From JBOHHM01 sp050725495 (lineage in GTDB: Bacteria > Pseudomonadota > Gammaproteobacteria > Burkholderiales > Burkholderiaceae_C), in NCBI GenBank assembly GCA_050725495.1, contig JBOHHM010000075.1:1-9413 (forward strand): a stretch of 9,413 nt of DNA, read 5' to 3'. Below are positions 1 to 8,200 of this stretch, one piece after another. How positions within the stretch are numbered: position 1 is the first letter of the stretch; each line of letters opens with the position of its first letter. Made by a program: the position numbers and the translations under genes. Below the pieces are notes generated by a model. The model had not been told where the DNA came from. It made no database searches and saw only the letters and a program-made list of their open reading frames with translations.

Positions 1-16
1 GGGCGGGGGAGGGGGC

Positions 17-2068
17 TTACAGCAGGGGCACGATCATCAAGGCCACGATGTTGATGATCTTGATGAGTGGGTTGATTGCCGGGCCGGCCGTGTCCTTGTA
101 GGGATCGCCCACGGTATCGCCGGTGACTGCGGCCTTGTGGGCGTCCGAGCCCTTGCCGCCGTGGTTGCCGTCCTCGATGTATTTTTTGGCGTTGTCCCAG
201 GCACCGCCGCCGGTGCACATGGAAATCGCGACGAACAGGCCGGTGACGATGGTGCCCATCAGCAGGCCGCCCAGCGCCTTGGGGCCCAGAACCAGGCCCA
301 CCAAGATGGGCACCACGACGGGCAGCAGCGAGGGGATCACCATTTCCTTGATCGCAGCCGTGGTCAGCATGTCCACGGCCGTGCCGTACTCGGGCTTGCC
401 GCTGCCGTCCATGATGCCGGGGATCTCGCGGAACTGGCGGCGCACTTCCACGACCACCGAGCCGGCGGCGCGGCCCACGGCCTCCATCGCCATGGCGCCG
501 AACAGGTAGGGGACCAGGCCGCCGATGAACAGGCCGATGATCACCATCGGGTCGCTCAAATCAAAGCTGATGGCGTGGCCATAGCTTTCCAGCTTGTGGG
601 TGTAGTCGGCAAACAGCACGAGCGCGGCCAGGCCCGCCGAGCCGATCGCATAGCCCTTGGTGACGGCCTTGGTGGTGTTGCCGACGGCGTCCAGCGGGTC
701 GGTGACGTCGCGCACGCTGGCAGGCAGCTCGGACATTTCGGCAATGCCGCCGGCGTTGTCGGTGATGGGCCCATAGGCGTCGAGCGCCACCACGATGCCG
801 GCCATGCTTAGCATGGCGGTGGCGGCCACGGCGATGCCGTACAGGCCGCCCAGCCCATAGGCGGTGATGATGGCGATGCAGACGCACAGCACGGGCCAGG
901 CGGTGGAGCGCATCGACACGCCCAGGCCCGCGATGATGTTGGTCCCGTGTCCCGTGGTGGAGGCCTGCGCGATGTGGCGCACCGGCGAGTACTGCGTGCC
1001 GGTGTAGAACTCGGTGATCCAGACCAGCGCGCCGGTCAGCACCAGGCCGACGGCGCAGGCGCCGAACAGCCTGAGCTGGCTGCCGCTGGCGGCGATTGCG
1101 TTGTCGGGGATCAGCCATTGCGTGACAAAGTAGAAGGCGATCAGCGACAGCACGCCGGCGACAGCCAGGCCCCTGTAGAGCGCCGGCATCACGTTCTTCA
1201 TGCCGGGCGAGGCCTTGACGAAGAAGCAGCCGATGATGGAGGCGACGATGGACACCGCGCCCAGCGCCAGCGGGTAGACCACGGCCGCCGTGCCGGCGCC
1301 AGTGACCAGCAGCGCGCCCAGCACCATGGTGGCGATCAGCGTGACGGCGTAGGTCTCGAACAGGTCGGCCGCCATGCCGGCGCAGTCGCCCACGTTGTCG
1401 CCCACGTTGTCGGCGATCACGGCCGGGTTGCGCGGGTCGTCTTCGGGGATGCCGGCTTCGACCTTGCCCACCAGGTCGGCGCCCACGTCCGCGCCCTTGG
1501 TGAAGATGCCACCGCCCAGGCGCGCGAAGATCGAGATCAGCGAGGCGCCGAAGGCAAAGCCGATCAGCGGGGTGAGCAGGGTGGTCAGTTGGCGATCGGG
1601 CGTGAGGGCGCCGTTGCCCACCAGGAACCAGTAGAACGCCGTCACGCCCAGCAGGCCCAGGCCGACGACCAGCATGCCGGTGATCGCGCCGCCGCGAAAC
1701 GCGACGTCCAGCGCCGGGCCAATGCCCCGGGTGGCCGCCTGGGCCGTGCGCACGTTGGCGCGCACCGAGACATTCATGCCGATGAAGCCGCAGGCGCCCG
1801 ACAGCAGCGCGCCCACGCAAAAGCCCGCGGCGGTCTTGACGTCGAGAAAGAGGCCGATGAGCACGGCCAGCACCAGGCCTGCGAGGGCGATGGTCTTGTA
1901 CTGCCGCGCCAGGTAGGCGGCGGCACCAGTCTGAATGGCGGCTGCAATGTCCTGCATCCGCGCATTGCCTGCGTCCTGAGAAAGAATCCAGCTGCGCGCC
2001 CAGAAGCCGTAAGCCACGGCGATGAGTCCACAAACGAGCGCCAGAATCAGCGCCGGGTTGCCTGTCAT
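17..2068 (-). CDS. hppA: K+-independent-type proton-translocating membrane pyrophosphatase
   Basis: This inner-membrane ion pump couples hydrolysis of PPi to outward H+ transport. The 683-residue product is of normal family length and is almost entirely hydrophobic helices; the family has about 16 membrane spans. The substrate-binding signature GADLVGKVE is at residues 196-204, followed by the Asp-rich stretch DNVGDNVGDCAGMAADLFE at 220-238. A second acidic cluster is DAYGPITDNAGGIAEMSE at 430-447. The C-terminal active-site loop holds GGAWDNAKKYIE (621-632) and GDTVGDPYKDTAGPAINP (650-667). In the GNTTKAVTKG motif, Lys467 and Thr470 occupy the positions that in this family mark K+-independent enzymes, whereas K+-dependent ones carry Ala and usually Gly. 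The ATG start is supported by an AGGAG six bases upstream and by the usual hydrophobic first helix. The gene is divergent from ppa. The TAA stop is close to the window edge, so its terminator cannot be judged. Confidence 0.98.
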   Translation of the reverse strand: MTGNPALILALVCGLIAVAYGFWARSWILSQDAGNARMQDIAAAIQTGAAAYLARQYKTIALAGLVLAVLIGLFLDVKTAAGFCVGALLSGACGFIGMNVSVRANVRTAQAATRGIGPALDVAFRGGAITGMLVVGLGLLGVTAFYWFLVGNGALTPDRQLTTLLTPLIGFAFGASLISIFARLGGGIFTKGADVGADLVGKVEAGIPEDDPRNPAVIADNVGDNVGDCAGMAADLFETYAVTLIATMVLGALLVTGAGTAAVVYPLALGAVSIVASIIGCFFVKASPGMKNVMPALYRGLAVAGVLSLIAFYFVTQWLIPDNAIAASGSQLRLFGACAVGLVLTGALVWITEFYTGTQYSPVRHIAQASTTGHGTNIIAGLGVSMRSTAWPVLCVCIAIITAYGLGGLYGIAVAATAMLSMAGIVVALDAYGPITDNAGGIAEMSELPASVRDVTDPLDAVGNTTKAVTKGYAIGSAGLAALVLFADYTHKLESYGHAISFDLSDPMVIIGLFIGGLVPYLFGAMAMEAVGRAAGSVVVEVRRQFREIPGIMDGSGKPEYGTAVDMLTTAAIKEMVIPSLLPVVVPILVGLVLGPKALGGLLMGTIVTGLFVAISMCTGGGAWDNAKKYIEDGNHGGKGSDAHKAAVTGDTVGDPYKDTAGPAINPLIKIINIVALMIVPLL

Positions 2069-2074
2069 GGAAAT

Positions 2075-2079
2075 CTCCT
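2075..2079 (-). promoter_or_regulatory. Ribosome binding site of hppA
   Basis: On the minus strand this reads AGGAG, with six bases (ATTTCC) before the hppA ATG. It is the only clear Shine-Dalgarno sequence at a gene start in the window and it fixes the hppA start. The facing gene ppa has no comparable site. Confidence 0.75.
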
Positions 2080-2233
2080 ATGTTGTTTTCGCTAGGGAGG
2101 GGTTCAACGCTTTGGAGGGACCCCCGCTGCGTTGCTTCCTCGCGCCCAACAAGGAGAGGGACGATTGGCCAACCGGCGCAATGTAACTTGAAAAAGCGCG
2201 TTGCGTTCGGGGCGCAAGGGGCGAGTCAGTAAA

Positions 2234-2251
2234 ATCAGGGTTAATCCTGAT
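2234..2251. promoter_or_regulatory. 18-bp palindrome in the hppA/ppa intergenic region (possible operator)
   Basis: The sequence ATCAGG-GTTAAT-CCTGAT has perfect 6-bp arms around a TTAA centre, so 16 of 18 positions are symmetric. It ends 24 bases before the ppa ATG. A TAAAAT hexamer at 2230-2235 could be a ppa -10 element, although I find no convincing -35 at standard spacing. If that hexamer is used, the palindrome would lie across the transcription start, a typical repressor position. It could instead fold as a small hairpin in the ppa leader. The palindrome is seen directly; its regulatory role is inferred. Confidence 0.4.
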
Positions 2252-2275
2252 CTTTCTCAAACCTTCACTACCACC

Positions 2276-2812
2276 ATGTCCCTCGACAAAGTCACCCCCG
2301 GCAAGAACGTTCCCGACGCCTTCAACGTGATCATCGAAATCCCGATGAACGCCGATCCGATCAAATACGAAGTGGACAAGGAGTCCGGCGCCATCTTCGT
2401 GGACCGCTTCATGGGCACGTCCATGCACTACCCCACGAACTACGGCTATGTGCCCCAGACCATCAGCGGCGATGGCGATCCGGTGGACGTGCTGGTGATC
2501 ACGCCGTTTCCGCTGATTCCCGGCGTGGTCGTGAGCTGCCGCCCGATCGGCATCCTGAAGATGCAGGACGAAGCCGGTGAAGACGGCAAGGTGCTGGCCG
2601 TGCCCACCGACAAGATCCTGCCGATCTACACCCACTGGCAAAAGCCCGAAGACATGAACCCGCTGCGTCTGAAGGCCATCAGCCACTTCTTCGAGCACTA
2701 CAAGGACCTGGAGGCCGGCAAGTGGGTCAAGATCCTGGGCTGGGAAGGCCCGGAAGCGGCCAAGAAGGAAATCACCGACGGCATCGCCAACTACCAGAAG
2801 GCCCAGTCCTGA
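2276..2812 (+). CDS. ppa: Soluble inorganic pyrophosphatase, family I
   Basis: This cytosolic enzyme hydrolyses PPi to two phosphates with Mg2+, pulling biosynthetic reactions forward. The 178-residue product matches the usual bacterial length of about 175. The family signature DGDPVDV is at residues 65-71 region, with metal-binding Asp66, Asp68 and Asp71. All the active-site residues known from the E. coli enzyme are present, shifted by one: Glu21, Lys30, Glu32, Arg44, Tyr56, Asp98, Asp103, Lys105, Tyr142 and Lys143. The frame is open upstream to a TTG at 2201, but that extension has no similarity to the family, so I chose the ATG that gives the standard MSLDKV N-terminus. No Shine-Dalgarno sequence precedes this ATG, so initiation may be leaderless-like or rely on an unstructured leader. 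The gene is divergent from hppA and is followed by an intrinsic terminator. Confidence 0.98.
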   Translation: MSLDKVTPGKNVPDAFNVIIEIPMNADPIKYEVDKESGAIFVDRFMGTSMHYPTNYGYVPQTISGDGDPVDVLVITPFPLIPGVVVSCRPIGILKMQDEAGEDGKVLAVPTDKILPIYTHWQKPEDMNPLRLKAISHFFEHYKDLEAGKWVKILGWEGPEAAKKEITDGIANYQKAQS

Positions 2813-2829
2813 GGCGAAAACGGTCTGCA

Positions 2830-2846
2830 GCCCTCATCGAGAGGGC
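2830..2846 (+). other. Small hairpin after ppa
   Basis: GCCCTC and GAGGGC form a perfect 6-bp stem around the loop ATCGA, starting 17 bases after the ppa stop. It has no T-run, so it is not itself an intrinsic terminator. It may protect the 3' end of the transcript or be incidental. Confidence 0.3.
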
Positions 2847-2870
2847 GTAGTACGCTATAAAAAAAGGAAG

Positions 2871-2900
2871 CGCCTGCGGTGTAAGCTGCAGGCGTTTTTT
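2871..2900 (+). terminator. Intrinsic terminator of ppa, possibly bidirectional
   Basis: CGCCTGC (2871-2877) pairs with GCAGGCG (2888-2894). Inner G-T, G-C and T-G pairs close on a GTAA tetraloop of the stable GNRA class. Six T's follow at 2895-2900. A run of seven A's at 2859-2865 lies before the stem, so the minus strand also reads hairpin followed, five bases on, by a T-run. It could therefore also stop transcripts of the convergent hydrolase gene, which ends at 2929. Confidence 0.88.
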
Positions 2901-2928
2901 CATGTGAGCTTGAACGAGGGCTGACGAA

Positions 2929-3723
2929 TCAGGCGCGTGCCGGGTCGGGGAAGATCAGGCCCTTGAGTCCATAGAGGCCGTGGCGGTCAAAGGCGCGCCA
3001 ATGGCCCTCGGGCTGGGCCAGCCGGTCGGCCACCACCCACCAGGCGCTGGGGTTCAGGCCTAGCCCCAAGTGGCTGGCCATGACTTCCACGTTCTCGGTC
3101 TGCGGGTTGTCGGCGCTGGGTGCCTGCAGGCTGCCCTGCCAGGCCACCACGCCGTCGCTGCGTGAGTAGATGCTGGTCGTCGGCACAGGCGGGGCGGCGG
3201 GCAAGTCGTACTGCTGGGCTTCCCGCTGTGGGTTGCGGCCACTGGCCCATTCGTACAGGCGCCAGGCATGGGTGCTCTGGGACGGGCTCGCAAACGGCGC
3301 GCCCAGCGTGATCACGCAACGCACCTTCTCCGGCATCTGCTTGGCCAGTTCCCGCGCATGGATGCCGCCCAGGCTCCAGCCCACCAGGCTGAGCTTGCGC
3401 TGGCTGCGGGCAAAGGTGTCGGCCAGCTGACGTTGGGCGGCCTCCAGCACACCTGCACGCGGCCCCCAATTAAAGCCCTGGCTCCAGCCCTGGGTGGCGT
3501 AGCGCAGCGAAGCGAGGTAGCGGCGCAGGGGTAGGGTGGTCGCGTCGTTGGCCCCCAGGCCCGGGAAGACGATCACGCCATGCCCGTCGCCTGCTGGCGC
3601 GCGCTGCAGCATCGGCCATGCTGGCAACACCGAGCCGAACTCCCAGGGCGCGCGCAGCTCCAGCGCGAGCATGGCGAGGCTGGGGGGCCGCAGTGGCTTC
3701 GCGTGGGATTGTTGATTGGCCAT
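2929..3723 (-). CDS. Alpha/beta hydrolase (esterase/lipase type)
   Basis: This is a probable cytosolic serine hydrolase of unknown substrate. The 264-residue product shows the family's features in order. An oxyanion-type strand and turn reads GVIVFPGLGAND (49-60). The nucleophile elbow GWSLG (115-119) has Ser117 as nucleophile. A strand VITLGAPF follows at 137-144. The SRSDGVV segment supplies the likely catalytic Asp190, and ASHLGLGLNP (216-225) supplies the likely His218. No signal peptide or membrane segment is evident, so a secreted lipase is unlikely. I chose the ATG at 3723 because similarity to hydrolases begins shortly after it. The frame stays open to an ATG at 3867 but those 48 residues look non-coding, and an internal ATG at 3672 is also possible. 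None of these starts has a clear Shine-Dalgarno site. The gene runs in the same direction as the kinases but is 264 bp from them and probably independent. Confidence 0.82.
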   Translation of the reverse strand: MANQQSHAKPLRPPSLAMLALELRAPWEFGSVLPAWPMLQRAPAGDGHGVIVFPGLGANDATTLPLRRYLASLRYATQGWSQGFNWGPRAGVLEAAQRQLADTFARSQRKLSLVGWSLGGIHARELAKQMPEKVRCVITLGAPFASPSQSTHAWRLYEWASGRNPQREAQQYDLPAAPPVPTTSIYSRSDGVVAWQGSLQAPSADNPQTENVEVMASHLGLGLNPSAWWVVADRLAQPEGHWRAFDRHGLYGLKGLIFPDPARA

Positions 3724-3987
3724 GGCTGAAACGGTAGCAGCTTTGGCCGGCGAGTTTGAGAGTTTGGTCTCTAGGACCGGCCATGCCGCAACGGGCTGCG
3801 CTGGCCCAGATCCTGCAGTCGTTTGGTAGGCCTCGATCCTCGCGTGCCAGAAAGCGCTCGAGCGCATCGGCAGGCGCCGGGCGCATGAGCCAGTAGGCCG
3901 AGGTGATTTTGACTGGCATGGGGACGCGGGCCCTTTTCAAGCAACAACACCCGCCAGCGGCTTGATGCGCAATGCCCGCCGCCCGGA
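3724..3987. other. Unassigned gap between kinase and hydrolase genes
   Basis: I recognise no gene, tRNA or strong terminator here. On the minus strand an ATG at 3919 opens a frame whose first residues (MPVKITSAYWLMRPAPADAL and on) look protein-like. The same frame runs without a stop into the hydrolase gene in the wrong phase, down to 3470. This could be the 5' fragment of a decayed gene or simply chance in GC-rich DNA. The hydrolase promoter should lie in this stretch, but no convincing -35/-10 pair stands out. Confidence 0.4.
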
Positions 3988-5232
3988 TCAATCGAGCGGC
4001 ATCGATATCGTCAATGTCGTGCCTTGGTCCGGTGCGCTGTCGATCGTGAAGTCTCCTCCCAGCAAGCTGATGCGTTCCTTCATTCCCACCAGCCCGAACG
4101 AGTTCATTTTCTTGGGGTCCTTCATGCCTATGCCGTTGTCCTTGATCTGCAAGCAAATCCTATGGCCGTCCCTGCAAAGCTCGATATGCACCTGTGTCGC
4201 CTGCGCATGCCGGGTAATGTTGGACAGCGATTCCTGCACGATGCGGAACAGCGTCGTGGCGCGTTTGTCATCCAGTTCGCAGTGGACATGCGCATCTTGC
4301 ACCTGCATCGTGCAGTCAATCCCGCTGCGCTCGCGGAACTCCTCGAGTTGCCATTCGATCGCCGCCTGCAGCCCCAGATCGAGTACTGGCGGCCGAAGAT
4401 CGTTGATGATGCCGCGCACACTTCGGATGGCTGTATCGATGTGATTCAACGCGTCGCTCGCCTTTTTGTGGAGCTTGGGGTGCATGGCGCTGGTGCGCGC
4501 ATGCAGCATCGAGACATCGATTCGCAACGCCAGCAGAGTCTGTCCGAGCTCATCATGGATTTCGCGTGCTATCCGCTTTCGTTCTTCTTCCTTGATCTGC
4601 TCCTGGTACGAGGCCAGCTCGCGCAGCAGCAGCTTCGATTGCCGCAATTCTTCAGCCTGCATCGTCAGTGTGCGCTGCAGGTAGAACAGGTCGACAAACA
4701 CCCGGATCTTGGCGCAAAGAACCTCGGCCACAATCGGCGAGAAGATGTAATCGACGGCGCCGGCCGTGTAACCGCGAAAACGCTCGGAATCCGTGCCTGC
4801 CTCGGCTGTGACGAAGATGATGGGCGTGTGAGCCGACTTCGGACGGCCGTGAATCAGTCTCGCGGTTTCAAAGCCGTCCATCACCGGCATTTTCACGTCA
4901 AGCAAAATCACGGCGAAGTCGCGCTGCAATAGCAGGCGCAGCGCCTCGCGGCCGGAAGTCGCTGTGGTGACGTCGAGGCCCATATCGGTAATCACAGCGG
5001 CGAGCGCCGTCAGCTTGGCCTGATTGTCGTCGACCACCAACACGGATGCCGGCACGCCATCAGGCGAGACCAGGTGCCGTAACCGGCCTTCGTTTTTGAA
5101 TACGGGGGTTTCCTGCTGTTGCATATTCATGCCAATTTCGTATCCGCCAGCGCCCCTTGCGGTTGCGGCAGCGCCGGCAGGGTTGAGGCCGCCATGCGCG
5201 CACTGCTCCATCTGTTGCCGCGCAACGACCAC
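3988..5232 (-). CDS. Receiver-histidine kinase (REC - HisKA_3 - HATPase), NarX-like core
   Basis: This is a cytosolic kinase with an N-terminal receiver instead of a sensor or membrane domain. Numbering from the GTG at 5232, REC spans about 64-182: acidic pair Asp68/Asp69 in VLVVDDN, phospho-acceptor Asp112 in LLDVKMP, and Thr142 in FVTAEA. The usual Lys near the REC end is Ser165 (DYIFSPI). A short coiled linker (183-215) leads to the HisKA_3 domain, with phospho-accepting His226 in AREIHDELGQ. HATPase_c follows with N-box ESLSNITRHA (334-343), G1 KDNGIGM (364-370) and G2 FGLVGMKER (379-387). This core normally phosphorylates LuxR/NarL-type regulators, none of which is in view. The start is unresolved. 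GTG at 5232 lies 16 bases after the upstream kinase stop, but ATGs at 5211 and 5130 (MNMQQQ) are equally possible and none has a good ribosome site. Tight spacing argues for one operon, with the receiver probably accepting phosphate from the upstream kinase. Confidence 0.92.
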   Translation of the reverse strand: MVVARQQMEQCAHGGLNPAGAAATARGAGGYEIGMNMQQQETPVFKNEGRLRHLVSPDGVPASVLVVDDNQAKLTALAAVITDMGLDVTTATSGREALRLLLQRDFAVILLDVKMPVMDGFETARLIHGRPKSAHTPIIFVTAEAGTDSERFRGYTAGAVDYIFSPIVAEVLCAKIRVFVDLFYLQRTLTMQAEELRQSKLLLRELASYQEQIKEEERKRIAREIHDELGQTLLALRIDVSMLHARTSAMHPKLHKKASDALNHIDTAIRSVRGIINDLRPPVLDLGLQAAIEWQLEEFRERSGIDCTMQVQDAHVHCELDDKRATTLFRIVQESLSNITRHAQATQVHIELCRDGHRICLQIKDNGIGMKDPKKMNSFGLVGMKERISLLGGDFTIDSAPDQGTTLTISMPLD

Positions 5233-5248
5233 AGTTGGGCAGCATAAA

Positions 5249-8200
5249 TCAGCGATTCAGCCATTTGCGCATCAGCGACAGCAGCTGGTCGGCATCCACA
5301 GGCTTGCTGACATAGTCAGATGCCCCGGCCTCGATGCACTTTTCACGATCACCCTTCATCGCCTTGGCCGTCAGCGCAATCATGGGCAGGGTTTCAAATG
5401 TTTTGATTCTGCGTATCTGGCGCATGGTTTCAAAGCCATCCATCTCGGGCATCATGATATCCATCAGGACGATGTCGGTATCGGCCTGCTGCTGCAGCAG
5501 TTCGATCGCGGTTCGGCCGTTTTCGGCTGAGGTGACGAGCATTTTGTTGGACTCAAGCACGCTGGTCAGCGCAAAAATATTGCGCACGTCATCGTCAACC
5601 ACCAGCGCCTTCTTGCCCTCGAGACTGCCCGAGCCCTCATAGAGTCGTTCGAGCATCTTGCGCTGAGTCTGCGGCAGCTTGGATACGACGCGGTGCAGAA
5701 ACAGCGCCGTTTCGTCGAGTATGCGCTCGGGCGACTGCACTTCCTTGATGGCGCTCTTGCCGACCAGTGTCCTGAAGCGTTCCTGTTCGGGTTTCGTCAG
5801 TGCCTCTGTGCCATAGACGACGATCGGCATGTCACGCGTCGAGTCGCTCTTTTGCAGCGCCTCGAGAAAATCGATGCCGGATATGTCGGGCAGTTTGAGG
5901 TTGACTACCGCGCAGTCGTAGCATTGACTTGTGAGCATCTTCAAGGCTTCTCCGCCACTGCCGGTTGTTTCGACCTGCACGTCGCCGTTGCCGACCAGAT
6001 CGAGGATGCGGGCGCGGTACCCTTCGTCGCTCTCGATGACCAGTAGATTTCTGGTCTTGCGCTGTGCGAATTTCACAACGTCAACCAGTGCATTCTGAAT
6101 CTCGTCGGCCGTTACCGGCTTGACCAGATACCCGAAAGCGCCATAGCGCAGCCCGCGTGTGCGGTCGTCATCGGCCGCGATGATCTGAACCGGGACGTGA
6201 CGCGTGGTGAAATTGCGTTTGAACTGCTCGAGTACCGACCATCCATCGATGTCCTGCAGGCCCAGGTCCAGCGTGATCGCCGCGGGCTTGAAGCGCTCGA
6301 CAAGCTCCAGTGCATCCGTACCACGGGTCGTGACAATACCCCTGAATCCCTTCTGGCGCGCGGCCGCGAGCAGAATGCTGGCGAATCTGCCGTCACCCTC
6401 AAGCATCAGCAGCACCTGGTCGCCAGGTTGGACGGACTCGCGGTCATCCACGATCTGTGCAGGCGGGGCTGGCATGAGGTCGCGCTTGGCGTGGCCGTGC
6501 TCGGCCTCCATCGACAATTCGTCTGTCGTATGGCGGCTGGCATCGTAGGTACGCAGCGGCACGAACAATGCAAAGGTGCTGCCTTTGTCAGTCTCGCTGG
6601 AAATCAGCCGCAGCTCACCGCCCAGGCGGCGTGCGAGTTCGCGGCTGATCGACAGGCCGAGGCCGGTGCCGCCGTATTTGCGCGAGGTTCCGGTATCTGC
6701 TTGCTGGAACGCCTCGAAGATGAGCTTCTGCTTGCCGGCAGCCACGCCAACGCCGGTATCGGTGACCACGAAGGCAACCACCATATCGGCGGCATTCAGT
6801 CCGCCGTGGTCCACGCTCCACCCGGACACCGCGGGCGCGATGCTGATCTTGACGCTGCCCTTCTCGGTGAACTTGAAGGCGTTGGACAGCAGGTTCTTGA
6901 CCACCTGCAATAGGCGCTTCTCGTCGGTCCAGATTGAGGGCGGCAGGGTCGGTGCCAATTCAATCGTGAATCCGAGCGTCCGGCTTTCGGCGACAGGCCG
7001 GAAGGTGCGTTCGATCTGGTCGTGCAGGTCGGCAAACAATGCTTCGTTCAGATCCAATGTGACAGTACCTGATTCGATCTTGGACAGGTAGAGAATCTCG
7101 TCGATCAGCTCCAGCAGGTCTTTGCCAGCGCTGCGGATCGTCTTCGCATATTCAACCTGCTTCGCAGTGAGATTGTTTTCCGTGTTGTCGCTGAGCTGCT
7201 GGGCCAGGATCAGCAAGCTGTTCAATGGCGTCCTGAGCTCATGCGACATACTCGAGAGGAACTCGGATTTGTATTTCGAGGTTAGCGTCAACTGCTCCGC
7301 CTTTTCTTCCAGCGACAGCTTGGTGACTTCGACCTCGCGGTTCTTGCGCTCGACTTCGGCTTTCTGCTCCTCCAGCAATCTGGCCTTGTCTTCCAGTTCC
7401 TCGTTGGTCTGTCTCAACTCTTCCTGCTGGCTTTGCAGCTCTTGCGCCAGCGATTGCGACTGCTTGAGCAGTTCTTCGGTGCGCATATTGGCTTCGATCG
7501 TGTTGAGCACGATACCAATCGATTCGGCAAGCTGGTCAAGAAAGGCTTGATGAATGGTGCTGTACAGCGTGAACGAAGCCATTTCGACGACGGCCTTGAC
7601 CTGGTTCTCGAACAGGATTGGCAACACGATGATGTTCAGCGGAGCGGCCGCACCCAGTCCCGATGAAATCGCGACGTAATGGCTGGGCACATTGGTCAGC
7701 AGGATGCGTCGCTTCTCGTAGGCGCACTGGCCGACCAGGCCCTCGCCGAGCCGCCATTCATCGTTGACATTGATGTTTTCCTTGTAGGCGTAAGCCGATA
7801 GCAGCTTGAGTTTCGGTTGGTCGGGCTGGCTCTCGTTCATCATGTAGAACACACCGTGCTGGGCGTTGATCAGCGGCGCCTGTTCGGACAGCACCATCTT
7901 GGAGACCGCGGCCAGATCGCGCTGTCCCTGCAATAGGCGGGTGAATTTCGCGAGGTTGGTCTTGAGCCAATCCTGTTCCGCGTTTTGCCGCGTTGTTTCG
8001 CGCAGGTTGCGGATCATCTCGTTGACGTTGTCCTTGAGCTCCGCGACTTCACCCTTTGCTTCGACCTGCACGTGACGGGTCAGGTCGCCCTTGGTCACTG
8101 CAGTCGCCACGTCGGCAATCGCGCGCACCTGGTTGGTCAGGTTGGCCGCCAGACCGTTCACGTTATCGGTCAGATCGCGCCAGGTGCCCGCTGCGCCCGG

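Noticed and set aside
947..2095. Long plus-strand open frame opposite hppA
   Set aside because: It is antisense to a certain gene, rich in His, Gln, Arg, Gly and Asp from GC-biased codons, has no recognisable domain, and is a typical shadow in high-GC DNA.
2165..2172. TTGGCCAA palindrome in the hppA/ppa region
   Set aside because: It is only eight bases and expected by chance in GC-rich DNA; the 18-bp palindrome nearby is much stronger.
2201..2275. N-terminal extension of ppa from a TTG codon
   Set aside because: The family's conserved N-terminus starts at the ATG at 2276. The extension crosses the palindrome and has no family similarity.
2078..2698. Minus-strand open frame opposite ppa extending to the hppA leader
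   Set aside because: It covers the strongly conserved ppa gene in reverse and shows no motif of its own.
3926..3965. Possible terminator after the second kinase
   Set aside because: GCGGG/CCCGC arms exist, but the loop is long and no T-run follows on the minus strand.
3470..4156. Minus-strand frame overlapping both the kinase end and the hydrolase start
   Set aside because: Most of it is out-of-phase reading of two well-supported genes. Only its middle part, in the gap, deserves mention.
5060..5245. 61-codon minus-strand frame starting just after the hybrid kinase stop
   Set aside because: It overlaps the start of the second kinase in another frame, is Arg-rich without any motif, and has no ribosome site.
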